From: Sabethes cyaneus
Lineage: Eukaryota; Arthropoda; Insecta; Diptera; Culicidae
NCBI RefSeq assembly: GCF_943734655.1
Contig: NC_071355.1
Coordinates: 74,547,449 to 74,611,448, forward strand
Direction: 5' to 3'
DNA: 64,000 nt
The translations under genes and the position numbers were made by a program. Positions 45,290 through 55,600 of this stretch are shown in pieces. The number at the start of each line of letters is the position of its first letter. The stretch's first letter is position 1. The notes beneath the pieces were generated by a model. The model was not told the origin of the DNA and did no database searches. It saw only the letters and a program-made list of their open reading frames with translations.

Positions 45290-45870
45290 TTCTCTTCTCG
45301 CACCCCATCATAACCACAATGCACTATGCACAATGGGCAAAAACGAGCTCGTAATCCCTATAATTAGAAACCGCAAGATTTGAATGTTACAAGATACCTA
45401 TTTCTATGTAAAAAAATTCAAAGAATCGATTGGTGATATTCCCATCTTGTGCAGATTTTGGGAACATGTCCATTTTGCCCTATTAATAGCTTGCAAATGT
45501 TGTCAAAATATTAGCAGAATCAAATCCTATCCATTCCGTACTGTGCGAAATGCAAGAATAGTCCATTTTTCCCTATTCACCACTAAATACATAGTAAAAC
45601 CTAATTAAAACGATTAAAACTAGCTCAAAGGCCAGGGAATAAACTCATATAGCACGTACCGTGTATTTCGTTTCGTGATGAATTCATAAACAGTCCATTT
45701 TGCCTGATTCTCTCCTAATTTTTCAACGATAGTGTCTTTAGAGAAGTTTATCAATAAAATATAGCGCATCATTTTACACTGTTATCACCCATTAGGGTGA
45801 TACAAACTTTTGTTTTTTTAATACTTTGCTGAATATAGTAACTATATGTCTCTTGCTAGCTGCGAAATTT
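45290..45870. repeat. segment with dispersed TCCATTTTGCC motifs
   Basis: Copies of GTCCATTTTGCC or TCCATTTTTCCC occur at about 45468, 45561 and 45695. An inverted form (ATGGGCAAAA) lies at 45332, and a GCCCATTTTA word at 46161. The spacing and orientation resemble the repeated motifs in the TA elements of this window, but matching ends and a target duplication could not be found. Confidence 0.35.
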
Positions 45871-45999
45871 AATGATTTGTTTAAAATGAACACTTAAAAA
45901 TCAATTCTGCATACAAACAAATTTGTTTAAATTTTTTTATTGCTTTCAACAGTTCCCCAAAGTTATTCAGTATATTAAAATACACATTTTTTCTGAAGA

Positions 46000-46114
46000 C
46001 CATTAATAAAGTAGATGCAATAATAATAATAATTATTATTATAATTATTATTAATGGAAAAAATGTTTTTCCATTAATAAAGTAGATGCAATAATAATAA
46101 TAATTATTATTATA
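46000..46114. repeat. 44-bp perfect direct duplication around a hairpin
   Basis: The block beginning CCATTAATAAAGTAGATGCA and ending in an AATAATAATTATTATTATA run occurs at 46000-46043 and again, identically, at 46071-46114. The interval contains a hairpin with a perfect 15-bp stem (46048-46062 with 46066-46080, TTATTAATGGAAAAA) and a 3-nt loop. Confidence 0.95.
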
Positions 46115-49100
46115 TGTTGCAACTAGTAAAAGATATATAGTTACTATTTTTAACATAGGTGCCCATTTTAGTGTGTTCTAAATTAAGCTGGCAGTACGAA
46201 CAAAGCATCGAGCGTATTTGCTTGACTGTTTTCGCCATGGCTGCCGCAAATCAATTGATAACATTATCAATTTTTTTCTGTACATGCCTAATAAACGTAG
46301 GATTCAAGCCAAATATGTTTTTGCAGTTTTTAAGTCGCCATCTGAAATCAGTACATTTTTTAATGCATACATTAGAAGGAATGCAACATTATTTTAAAGC
46401 CTATTCGCTCTTATGTTTTTTGGTTGTACATGAGTAAAGTTCGTGAGTAAAACTTTCTTATTCAAGATTTTATAGGATAGCAAAAAGCTGCCTAATTTTT
46501 CATCACTATGATGTTCTCAGTTTTTTTTTTGTATTTTTGCCAATAATGGTGGTTTGATGATGGCTGACGGTTCAACCTCGTTAGTGATATTATGTGGAAA
46601 TGTACAAACGTCGACTATTCTCTATAATTTTAAAACGTGAATAAGAGTCCAATATGCCTTGCATACGAACACGTATAGCCTAATCACATGCCAAATAAAA
46701 ACCAGATTATGGTTATCGTTGCATCGACGACGGTCTTACCAACGAACGGAAAGATATCACGTTGGCATTATATTAGCCGTTTCAATCTATACGGATGAAA
46801 ATCTATAGCAGGTCCATTGTAGGCGATAAAAGCACAATGAAAACCAATTATAACCATAGATACAATCCCGACTGGAGGGGTGTAAACGCCGTAAAAAGGG
46901 GGGAACAAATCAATGGGAACCATAAAAGCGCCAAGCCGAATACAGTTGTCTTCAATTGATAACTCTGGATCTGGATAACTTCTTTGATTATTTAGTTACT
47001 AATCGGAAAGGAAAACCCTAGATTTCATGTATACATTTGCTTTCAATAATTGGTTTGGAAAATATCTTTGATATGTAGGAAAGTTGAAATGTGATGCTCA
47101 CATTTCAATTTTATCATCGAAAATTGCTAGGTTTCCGACAATTATTTTACCATTGGAAATGCTATTTTAATAGAAAACTAATGATTTAGCAACATTTTAC
47201 ACCCTGCAGTGAATCTATCTCTGCAGTTCGAGTCCGCTTTCCTATTCGTTCCCTTGCCGGTATTTACATCGGCCAAATAAGGCCGTCATATTTCTATTTA
47301 ACCGCAAACACATTTCCCAGTTCATAGCCGAGCGCAGTTTGTTCTACTTCACGACCGAGATGGAGATGGAGCACAGTTTACAGAGACATCAGCGCCTCCC
47401 TGTGTAAACAATTCATCGCCCTGCTTGATTCCGTACTGCAGTACCTTAACGTACCCCTCAACCCTCGAAACCCCTTGCTTGAGGGTCTACTGCACAAGGT
47501 TCAGAGTGTACTGCTCTGCAGAAGTCAACTCAGCAACTCCTGAACCGACAAAGTTGTCGTCGCCGATCACGACCGGCGGCCGGGCTGAGCAAAGAGTGCG
47601 CGTAGTGGTCCGATCACGTTTCTCGCCGAAAGGATGCTGTGGTATTAGTACTGATCCCATGTTTGGAAACAAAGTTCGTTTCAACATCTATTTATCAAAA
47701 TCTGGTATAAAAATTATTTCAGTTTACTTTGGAAACTTATCAGGGCTGAATCGCTTTGGAGATGCTTTTTTAGCCTCCATCATCATCATCATCACTTAAG
47801 CGGTCATTACTCAACTCACAACTTAACATCTTCAACATGGAGAAAAAGTCTGCCAAAATTGCCGACATTTATGTATGACATGCCATGTGCAGGCCCGTTT
47901 TTGACCATACGAGCCTTTTCCCCATGTCTAGCGGCGCATCAGAAAACCGCACTCGACTGTAACCCGCAGAACAGTGAATTTCGTCCCATCTCTAAGCGAT
48001 GATTTCAATTAGCGGTCACATGTGGGAGTCGGCTGCTGTTTAGTGGAGAAAAATGAAACCATATGACGCACTGTTGGCGCATCGAAATTGTATCCCGCAA
48101 ATCAACTGGCCGGTTGGCAACGATTTAAGCACTCTTCTGTTTGTTAGAGTATTCACAACCGGAACGGGGCGCCGGCGGTGGCGCGCGGTTGGACTGGAGA
48201 TCCGAACAGCGGTTGGGAAGGTTAAGATTTTGTTTTTAGCTCTAACTATGGACATGGCAAAAACAATCAAATCCTACCGGTACTGCCGGCTGACTGCCGT
48301 AATCGCGACGACCCTGCATTTATTATAGCCGGTACTTAGCATACTACAGCAAACAGCATATACAGCAGTGACAGACAGGCTGCGGGAGATAGTGCAAACT
48401 TGAAAAAAGAGGTCAACCGCTGAATGCGGTCTCTCGTCGGTGCCCTTTTACAGTTAACCTAACCTTGCATTTATCAGTTTAATTTAAAATATTTTGTGCA
48501 TTTGTGCTTGAATCCTGTTTTTTTTAATTTTCGTAATCTCAGATTTGCGAGTGAGAGCATTTTCACACGAATTTATTCTACTAAGGCTCCAAAAACTTCA
48601 GACGAATTTATTAATTATTCGGAACAACTTTCTTCAATATGGATGGACTTTATTTTACATTTACAAAAAAAGTGATTCGAAAAGTATTTATTTTCGAACG
48701 ATTTTGTTACTTTCAGTTAAGTTGGCAATTCGGTCTTGTTGGGAAAGTTTTTTTGCTAGAATAAGCAATTATTTAATTAACATATTGGTATAATTTAGAC
48801 CAAAATTTAAATAACGTTTCATTAACCTTTTGTTTATTCGCACTAACAATGATAAAATGCATGCTCTCGTTGTTTTGATGCTATCCAATTCTGTTCCGCC
48901 CGAACGCGTTCTGTTTTCAGTGATGTCAGATCTACGGATTTATCCGTAATTCTACGGATGTAGGAATTTTCTACGGATCTACGGATCAAGTGCTCACTTT
49001 GCGGAAAAGAACTTTGCGGAAAATATTGAAAGTTTCATTTAGTGACAAAAAGTCGGTGTACGTTACATGCAATGAATAATATCCCAAAGAGCATAACTTT

Positions 49101-49309
49101 ATTCTTCTTGAGAAAAAGAAGCGAATAAAATACTTTTCTTTAATGAGAAGTGTATTAAAAATGAAAGATTTACTTTATTGCTGTTAATAAACACTAGCAT
49201 TATTCGCTACATCAGCATTATACTGATATTTTCCTGGTTGAAGTGCGACAAAATGGCTAAATATTTTCATTTTTATATTTTCCCACATTTTGGCAACTCC
49301 GTTTGAGTC
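46115..49309. other. intron sequence with GC-richer islands
   Basis: 47200-47700 and 47930-48330 are GC-richer than the surroundings. A CAT run lies at 47778-47796. Words TCTACGGAT are repeated four to five times at 48930-48990. None of the open frames, including those at 46159-46437, 47425-47799 and 48053-48328, has a recognisable domain. No RNA gene is seen. Confidence 0.35.
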
Positions 49310-49575
49310 GAGCAGTCTAATCGAACAATTTAGTCAAGCAGTCTAGTCGAGCAGTTGCGTCGAGCAGTCGGGTCGAGTGGTTAAGTCCAGCAGTGAAATC
49401 GAGCAGTTGGATCGAGGAGTCGGGTCGAGCAATGAGTCGAGCCGCCGATTTGAATATGCGAATCGAGCATTTAAGTCGAGTAATTGAGTCGAGCAGTTGA
49501 ATTGAACAGTTGAATCGAGTAGTCCAGTCAAGCAGTTGAGTCGAGTAGTTGAATCGAGCAGTCGAATCGAACAAT
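49310..49575 (+). repeat. 13-bp minisatellite (GTCGAGCAGTNNN)
   Basis: About twenty head-to-tail units of GTCGAGCAGT plus three variable bases, with frequent G/A and C/T changes. The same family forms the larger array at 51660-52230. Minus-strand Ser/Asp-rich frames here are produced by the 13-bp period. Confidence 0.9.
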
Positions 49576-49735
49576 TTGATTTCTGTAGTGCGATAGAACT
49601 TCAAAATTAAGCGAATAAGGGTGTTCTTTTTAATCAAGTAGATGGAATCGTTGTTCAATAATGTTGTTAACGTTCAACATGCTCTTTTTATGCGACAAAT
49701 AAAAACTCTTGGTCCTTCAGAAAGCGATGAAAAGA
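49576..49735. other. unassigned spacer
   Basis: Short AT-rich spacer between two minisatellites. Confidence 0.4.
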
Positions 49736-50715
49736 TAACTCAAATAAATAGAAAAGACAACGAAGAGCCGGCAAAAAGCAGCGGAATGTTGACGAAAATG
49801 TGAATAGAAGCCAATGGAACTGTGATGAAAAGATGGCAAAAATACGATAAAAAGACGACAAAGCTACTGCAACAAAAACACGACAAAAAAATGGGATAGA
49901 GACATTTAAAAACTGTCAAACAGTCGATAAAATATACAAAAAAGACTACAAAAAGATGGCGAATATCCGTCATCAAAAAGACGCCAGAAGAACAACGAAA
50001 AGACAAGAAAGATACAACAATTTTGTTGTCTTGGCAACAAAAAGGACGAGAGATGATAAAAAGATAACAATGAAAATGTAGAAAAGGCGGCACAATGTCA
50101 TAACACGAAAATACGATGGAAAGATGGCAAAAAAAACATGAAAAGTCGATAAAAATAAAACAGAGAAATGACAATCAGATGACGAAGGAGACAAGGCAAT
50201 AAGGAGATTACAAAAAGACCGTTAAATGGTTCCGAAAAAGCAACGATAATATGACGAACAGACAATGCAAGGTAGCAAAAAGACGATGAAAAAACGATGA
50301 AACGACAGTAAATAATCGACCAACAGGCAGTGAAATGCCTGCGAAAAGATATGACGAAGAAGTGAAGACAAGTAGGCGAAAAGTTGAAAGACGACAAAAA
50401 GACGGTTCAAAAACGCTAAAAATGTTACAAACAGCGACAAAATTGCAAAAAAAAAAGCCATACAAAACGACGAAAAGACTGTAAACAGATGTAGCCTTTG
50501 GCTAAAGGCATTGGGGAAACAATTAAAAGTCTGCAAAACAGTGACAGGCTATACCAAAAAAGTCACTAATAACGATGTCATCAAACCAAAAACGCCACAA
50601 AAAGCAATAAAAAATGACAAACAAATCACTGAAAAGAGACAAAAAGGCGATTATAGAATACCAGATGTTGAAAATACCGAAAACCGACCAACAAACGTTA
50701 AAAGACACCAAAAAA
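49736..50715. repeat. diverged GACAAAAA-type minisatellite
   Basis: Repeated words GACAAAAAGACGA, GATGACAAAAA, GATGGCAAAAA and AAAACGACG run for about 1 kb, with the plus strand poor in T. Several Phe/Ser/Cys-rich minus-strand frames overlap here in different phases and are artefacts. The array continues at 50836-50960 after a SINE. Confidence 0.75.
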
Positions 50716-50724
50716 ACGAGAGGT

Positions 50725-50832
50725 CAACACGGTGTAGTGGTTAGCATTCACGTCGAGGACTCGGGTTCAAATTCCAGTCCCACAGCAACCACGAATGACC
50801 CAAACTGTTAAGGTGACTGTAATTACATTAAA
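50725..50832 (+). mobile_element. tRNA-derived SINE (Feilai-like)
   Basis: Contains GGTGTAGTGGTTAGCATTC (A box region), GGTTCAAATTCC (B box), ACGAATGACCCAAACTGTTA and GTGACTGTAATTACA followed by an A-rich tail. About 12 bp are deleted between the boxes compared with the copy at 28102. It has no 3' module. It is inserted in the GACAAAAA array. Confidence 0.75.
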
Positions 50833-50835
50833 ACA

Positions 50836-50960
50836 AACAAAAAAGATGACAATAACGGCGGAAAAGTTGACGGAGTACATTTAGCAAAACAAAAAAAACG
50901 AAAAATTAGACAAAATACAAAATAACCAAAACGACGAAAAATGAAAGAATTCGGAAAAAT
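50836..50960. repeat. GACAAAAA-type minisatellite, right segment
   Basis: Repeated GACAATAACGG, CAAAACGACGAAAA and GACAAAATAC words continue the array beyond the SINE. Confidence 0.6.
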
Positions 50961-51655
50961 AAAGGCTAAAGGCGAATGACGAAAGTCAAGATTATGCGTT
51001 CTTGAATAATATAGAGGAAATTTTAAATGTATCATAAACTGATTCGATGCAAACAAGTATTAATTTGTTTCAAATGCAATCAAGATATGCTATGCGATAA
51101 AAAATGTCACTTTTTAGCAAAACTGAGAAACACTTTATATGAAGAACAAATGTCGGTTAAAGTTTCATTTAAATCAAAAGTTTGATAATGTATAACCCTT
51201 TCTTCTGTGATTAAAACACAGATGGTAAAACTACGGATTTTTCTTCAGCAAAACCCGGTATCACTGTACTGTTCTGTTTGCTTCTTTATTCCTGAGCTAT
51301 GACCGCGACTGCCAAAGCACCGTGTCGAAAGAAGAATGGCGCGTTATACTTGTTTGCAGTCTTGTCTATCATTTCACAATACCCGTACGGAGATTGTTTT
51401 ACATTTGGTAGGTAGTTCGAGCATGAATGAGTCGTCTGTATTATGATGGTTTAGAAATTGTAAATAGAAGAAAATTTAGTAGAAAATAAATGGATGGTTT
51501 ATACCTTCTCACCTATTATCATTTATCTAGCTTCACTGTTTAGTGATTGAAATGATCGTTTTATTCATGCGAATCAATTCGTAAAAAATACTCGATTGAT
51601 GCGATTTTTTTTATCCGTCTAGAAATGTTTCACTTTTGGATTTTAATTTTACATT
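50961..51655. other. unassigned spacer
   Basis: AT-rich sequence with no recognised feature. Confidence 0.4.
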
Positions 51656-51659
51656 ATTT

Positions 51660-52230
51660 TACGATCACGAGCACTCGAATTAAGCAGTCGAGTCAAGCAG
51701 TCTAGTCGAGTAGTCTAGTCGATCTGTCAAGTCGAGCAGTTAAATCAAGTAGTCTAATCGAGCAGTTGGGTCGAGTAGTAAGTCGAGCAGCCGACTCGAA
51801 TAGTCGAATTGAGCAGCTGAGTCAAGTAGTCCAGTCGAGCAGTTGAATCATGTAGTCTAGTTGAGGAGTTGAATCGATTAGTTGAACCGAGCAGTCCAGT
51901 CGAGCAGTTGAGTCGAGCGTCTAATCGAACAATTTAGCCAAGCAGTCTAGTCAAGCAGCTGCGTCGAGCAGTCGGGTCGATTGGTTAAGTCGAGCAGTGA
52001 AGTGGAGCAGTATAGTCGAGCAGTTGAGTCGAGCAGTCAACTCGAGCACTCAGGTCGAGCAGTAAGTGGAGCAGTTGAGTCGAGAAGTCGGGTCGAGTAG
52101 TAAGTCGTACAGTCGAATCAAGCAGTTGAGTCGATCAGTTCAGTTGACCAGTCCAGTCGAGCAATCAAATTGAGCAGTCTAGTGGACCGGTTCAGTCGGT
52201 TCAGTTGAGCTTTCGGGCAGTCCAGCAGTC
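51660..52230 (+). repeat. 13-bp minisatellite (GTCGAGCAGTNNN), larger array
   Basis: More than forty diverged units of GTCGAGCAGT plus three bases. It is the same family and orientation as 49310-49575, about 2.1 kb away, with the other minisatellite and a SINE in between. Confidence 0.9.
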
Positions 52231-52324
52231 GACCAGTGAGGTGATTGAGAATAAACCCCATTGCTACGAAAGCATGACGTCATGTCAAGGGCCTGTTCTT
52301 AGTTACCAATAAGCCTCTTATGAC

Positions 52325-52332
52325 GTCCTGTC
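52325..52332. repeat. 8-bp target-site duplication, left
   Basis: GTCCTGTC, identical to 52725-52732, directly abuts the CAGGGATGG tip of the hAT MITE. Confidence 0.9.
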
Positions 52333-52724
52333 CAGGGATGGTTCGATCACTTTGACTCAAATTTGATTCATTTGACAGTAGCATCCTAACCGAGCAAAAC
52401 TTGACAAATTGATGTATGGGACATTTGTAGATAATAACTAGATCTACAATTTTGCTGAATAAAGTGTTGCTGTATCTTTTATAGTTACGGTGCTACAATG
52501 CTAGTACCTCATTAGTAATCAAATGAACGTTCATTTAGTTACTAAAGAGGTACTAGCATTGTAGTGCCGTAACTACAAAAGTTACAGCAACACTTTATTT
52601 AGCAAAATTGTAGATCTAGTTATTATCTACAAATGTCCCATACATCAAATTGACAAATTTTGCTCGACTGAGACGGTAGTGTCAAATGAATCAAAATTGA
52701 GTCAAAGTGATCGAACCATCCCTG
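52333..52724. mobile_element. complete foldback hAT MITE
   Basis: The 392-bp element begins CAGGGATGGTTCGATCACTT and ends with the matching inverse, finishing ACCATCCCTG. Both arms (about 190 bp) are near-complementary along their whole length, meeting near GAACGTTCAT at about 52526. It is flanked by perfect 8-bp duplications (52325-52332 and 52725-52732). CAGGG tips and an 8-bp duplication place it in the hAT superfamily. No coding content. The exact duplication and well-matched arms indicate a fairly young insertion. Confidence 0.95.
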
Positions 52725-52732
52725 GTCCTGTC
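52725..52732. repeat. 8-bp target-site duplication, right
   Basis: GTCCTGTC, the partner of 52325-52332. Confidence 0.9.
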
Positions 52733-53139
52733 AGAGATCTGGGTTTGGCTACAGACAAGCCTTTTATATATATAGAAGAAAGAAGATAGATGGAAAATAG
52801 ATTCCGAAATTCGGCTTTTTCGTGATTCGGCTAAACGAAATTTCGGCCTTCTGTGGTTGTTGAAATTCGGTCCTCTGGATTTCGGCCATTCGTGATTCGG
52901 CCATTTGGTATCCGCCCGTCGGAGATGGTGTTGAATCGCTTCTCTGCTATTTCTGGACCATCCTTTGGCAGTCAAATTTTATCTTCGCTCGAACTTCTTC
53001 TCATCGCTTGCAGTTTCGTTTGCAGCCCTACCTTAGTTCTTGGGAACCAAAGTGACGCCATTGTCGTTGTACCACTGTTTGATCAAATATGAATAGTGAC
53101 AGCTTACTAAGTCGGGTTATAAAAGGTAATCAGAGTCAG
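52733..53139. other. unassigned sequence
   Basis: It contains repeated GATTCGGC and TTTCGGCC words (52805-52915), each a few base pairs apart, on an otherwise ordinary background. No gene is called. Confidence 0.35.
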
Positions 53140-54225
53140 ACAAGATCAAATCAGATCAATCAGTCAAGAAGAGTCGAATTGTTTTGCAATCTATCGGGAG
53201 TTCCTCAAGGAAGCAATTTAGGCCCATTGCTTTGTACTTTATTCATCAACGAGCTCTCTATGTCTTACCAACTGAATGCCGCTTGTTTTATGCTGACGAC
53301 GTCAAGATATACCTGTCTATAAAAACCGTACTTGACTGCTCGAGACTACAACAGATGATCGAGTCATTTAAAGGTTGGTACACGAAAAGTTTGCTGACAA
53401 TTAGTGTCCTCAAATGCAATGTAATCACGTTCCACCGCAATCAGAGCCCGATTATTTTCAATTCCTACCGTCTGGGCCATGCACTGCAACGAGTTGACCA
53501 CGTTCGTGACTTAGGCGTAAATCTCGATTGTGCGCTTACCTTTTGCCTGCATCTTGAGGAGATTGCCTCGAAGGCTAATAGGCAACTTGGCTTTATTTTT
53601 AAAATTGCTGATGAGTTCAAGGATCCTTACTGTCTCCGCTCGCTTTACTGCGCCTTAGTACGCTCAATACTCGAGTTCTGTTCAGTTGTCTGATGCCCGT
53701 TTCAAGCTAACTGGATTGCAAGGATTGAGACGGTGCAAAAAAAGTGTATACGTTACGCTCTTCACATGCTGCCATGGAGTAACCCGTCGGACGCACGGTG
53801 CACGGTGCCAACTGTTGGGACTCGAAACGCTCGAAGAGGGGCGCAACATCGCCCAAGTTGTGTTCGTTGCTAAGCTCTTGAATGGACAAATTGATTGCCC
53901 TACTTTATTGGAACAGCTCAATCTCTACGCCCCAGAACGAGCTCTTCGAACGAGGGGCTTTCCCCATCTCGAAGCAAGGAGAGTCAACTACGGTCTATTT
54001 AGCCCAACAAGGTACATGGCAGCCCAGTTCAACACAGTCTACGAATTATTTGACTTCGACATCTCCATCGATACTTTTAGAAGACGACTCTCCCAAAAAT
54101 AATAGTTAAGTGTTTCTTCGTGTGTAGAGTAATTGTATTTCAGTTTTTGTTCTACCATTATTATTATTATTAGTATTCATAAATATGTCCAAAGAATTTT
54201 TAAATAAATGACAAATGACAAATAA
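53140..54225 (+). pseudogene. 5'-truncated jockey-type LINE, reverse transcriptase part
   Basis: It starts inside the RT domain with a SGVPQGSNLGPL box (about 53199), shifts frame near 53270, then reads the intact catalytic box YADD (53289-53300). The thumb and C-terminal region follow: HVRDLGVNLDCALTF, DPYCLRSLYCALVRS, and after a stop at 53691 ETVQKKCIRYAL and MLPWSNPSD. After another frameshift come AQVVFVAKLLNGQIDCP, LNLYAPERALR and YELFDFDISIDTFRRRL, ending at the stop at about 54102. An A-rich tail with AAATGACAAATGACAAATAA follows. It is closely related to the LINE at 23250-24572, which has the extra N-terminal RT motifs. Confidence 0.88.
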
Positions 54226-55125
54226 TCTGGCTTTACTTTTTTGCTACTTCCGGGTTTCTCATTGATGATCGTCAGACGTTCTTAAAATCGTTTCACGACA
54301 TCAAACGCCGACGATTTGGGATAATTCAAGGATTCAGGCAGCTTATGGGCGAATAAGGCTGTAGAAGAAAAAAGTAAAACACTCCTAAATGATTGCTACA
54401 AATTATTTTAAGCCGGATTTTCTTCAAACTTTCGGGGAATAAAATACAATATTATGGTTAGGTTTCTGCTTCATTTCTTTATTGGATTTCCTCTGTATAA
54501 TCGAATGTCCGCACCTTGTCCTTAACATCACTCATAAGATTTCGGTTGATGGTGGGAACGTTTCTCCAGATATTGTGCTGCAACATCTTAGGTATTTTAC
54601 GATATCTGGTATTCATGATGACAAGTTGCTGCGAATTCGGTTGGCCTTTTGGTACAAAAAAAACGCTGTTATCTTTGTACCAGTCCAAGATCGCTCGTAA
54701 TGGCTAGATGCCAAATTCGGCCAAAATAGCATGAGACCGCAGCAAGGGCAGTAGGCGCTTTTTTCTGGCTTCTGGATTTACTCGTCATGGCTGACTCATT
54801 TTCCCACACCCACAGACGGTGTGCCAAACCGAGAACTTTTTGCGAATTAATCCGCCATCTTTTTCTTTACTTCCTCAACAACGGAAAACCGTAATGTGTT
54901 AAAGTAACATCCTGTCCTGTCGGCAACTGCTTTGTGTCCGCCTTGATGTAAATCTTGTCATCCATCACAATGCACCCCGGTTTCGTCAGCTAGTTTCAGT
55001 ACAGATTTCTGGTGCGGGTTTTAGCCATCGTATTTCGTGCATCGTTCTGATTCGGTGCCTTCCTGACATTGAAGAGGTGAAGGCCAGGACATTTGATAGT
55101 TTTCTGTAAAAAAAAACAGATGGAA
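54226..55125 (-). pseudogene. Tc1/mariner DD37-type transposase relic
   Basis: On the minus strand from 55120: a KxPNQNDARNTMAKTRTRNLY segment, then PGCIVMDDKIYIKADTKQLP (about 54990-54930) with the first catalytic Asp. Degenerate sequence with an HRLWVWEN-like piece follows. MDWYKDNSVFFVPKGQPNSQ, the region before the last acidic residue, comes next (54688-54630). A C-terminal YLEKRSHHQPK-type tail with frameshifts ends it. The order matches mosquito DD37 transposases. The sequence 54226-54475 is probably its 3' flank. Confidence 0.72.
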
Positions 55126-55145
55126 ACATCTTGGTTTTCGCTGCT

Positions 55146-55265
55146 GATTTACTGGACAAGTTCCGGAAGTACAACTTGCAGACTCATCATCTTTTTGTGG
55201 ACTTTAAGGCGGTATACGATTCTGTCAAACGTAATAAGTTGTGGCAGATAATGCTAGAACATGGT
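55146..55265 (+). pseudogene. short RTE reverse transcriptase fragment
   Basis: The plus strand reads LLDKFRKYNLQTHHLFVDFK followed by AVYDSVKRNKLWQIMLEHG, a well-conserved RTE reverse transcriptase block with the first catalytic Asp in FVDF. It is only about 120 bp long and lies between two minus-strand transposase fragments. Confidence 0.8.
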
Positions 55266-55319
55266 AAGCTGTATTCCGCTTTCTGCATTAACAAATTACT
55301 AGCCAAATTAAGATTTTCT

Positions 55320-55600
55320 TGAAAAACTTCGGTCTTTTCTGATTTCGGAAGTTCTTTGGAACATCTAATTTGTCTTTGCAAGTGAAATACTGGTTCCCCA
55401 GTATCTGGCTGAAGTCCGGTTTCAAGTAGGTCTCGTCGTCCAAACTCAGCAGCTTTTATCGTATAACTTTCGTTTTTCTGAACCTTGAACGTGGGTGTCC
55501 AGCTCGAATTGTGGCCTTTGAACGAAACTTTGGCTCAGATTCAGTTTTTTTGCCTCATCTCGAACGAAGGAAATTGGTTTTCGGTCGAATTTTCACGCGA
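55320..55600 (-). pseudogene. second Tc1/mariner DD37-type transposase fragment
   Basis: On the minus strand: a QRA/IRAGHPRSRFRKTKV segment (about 55520-55480), then LDDETYLKPDFSQILGNQYF with the first catalytic Asp (about 55445-55385). VPKNFRNQKRPKFF follows. The residues differ from the fragment at 54226-55125, so it is a different family member and not its continuation. The C-terminal half is missing. Confidence 0.75.

Noticed and set aside
49317..50536. Cluster of minus-strand frames up to 144 codons
   Set aside because: They follow the 13-bp and GACAAAAA minisatellite periods and overlap one another.
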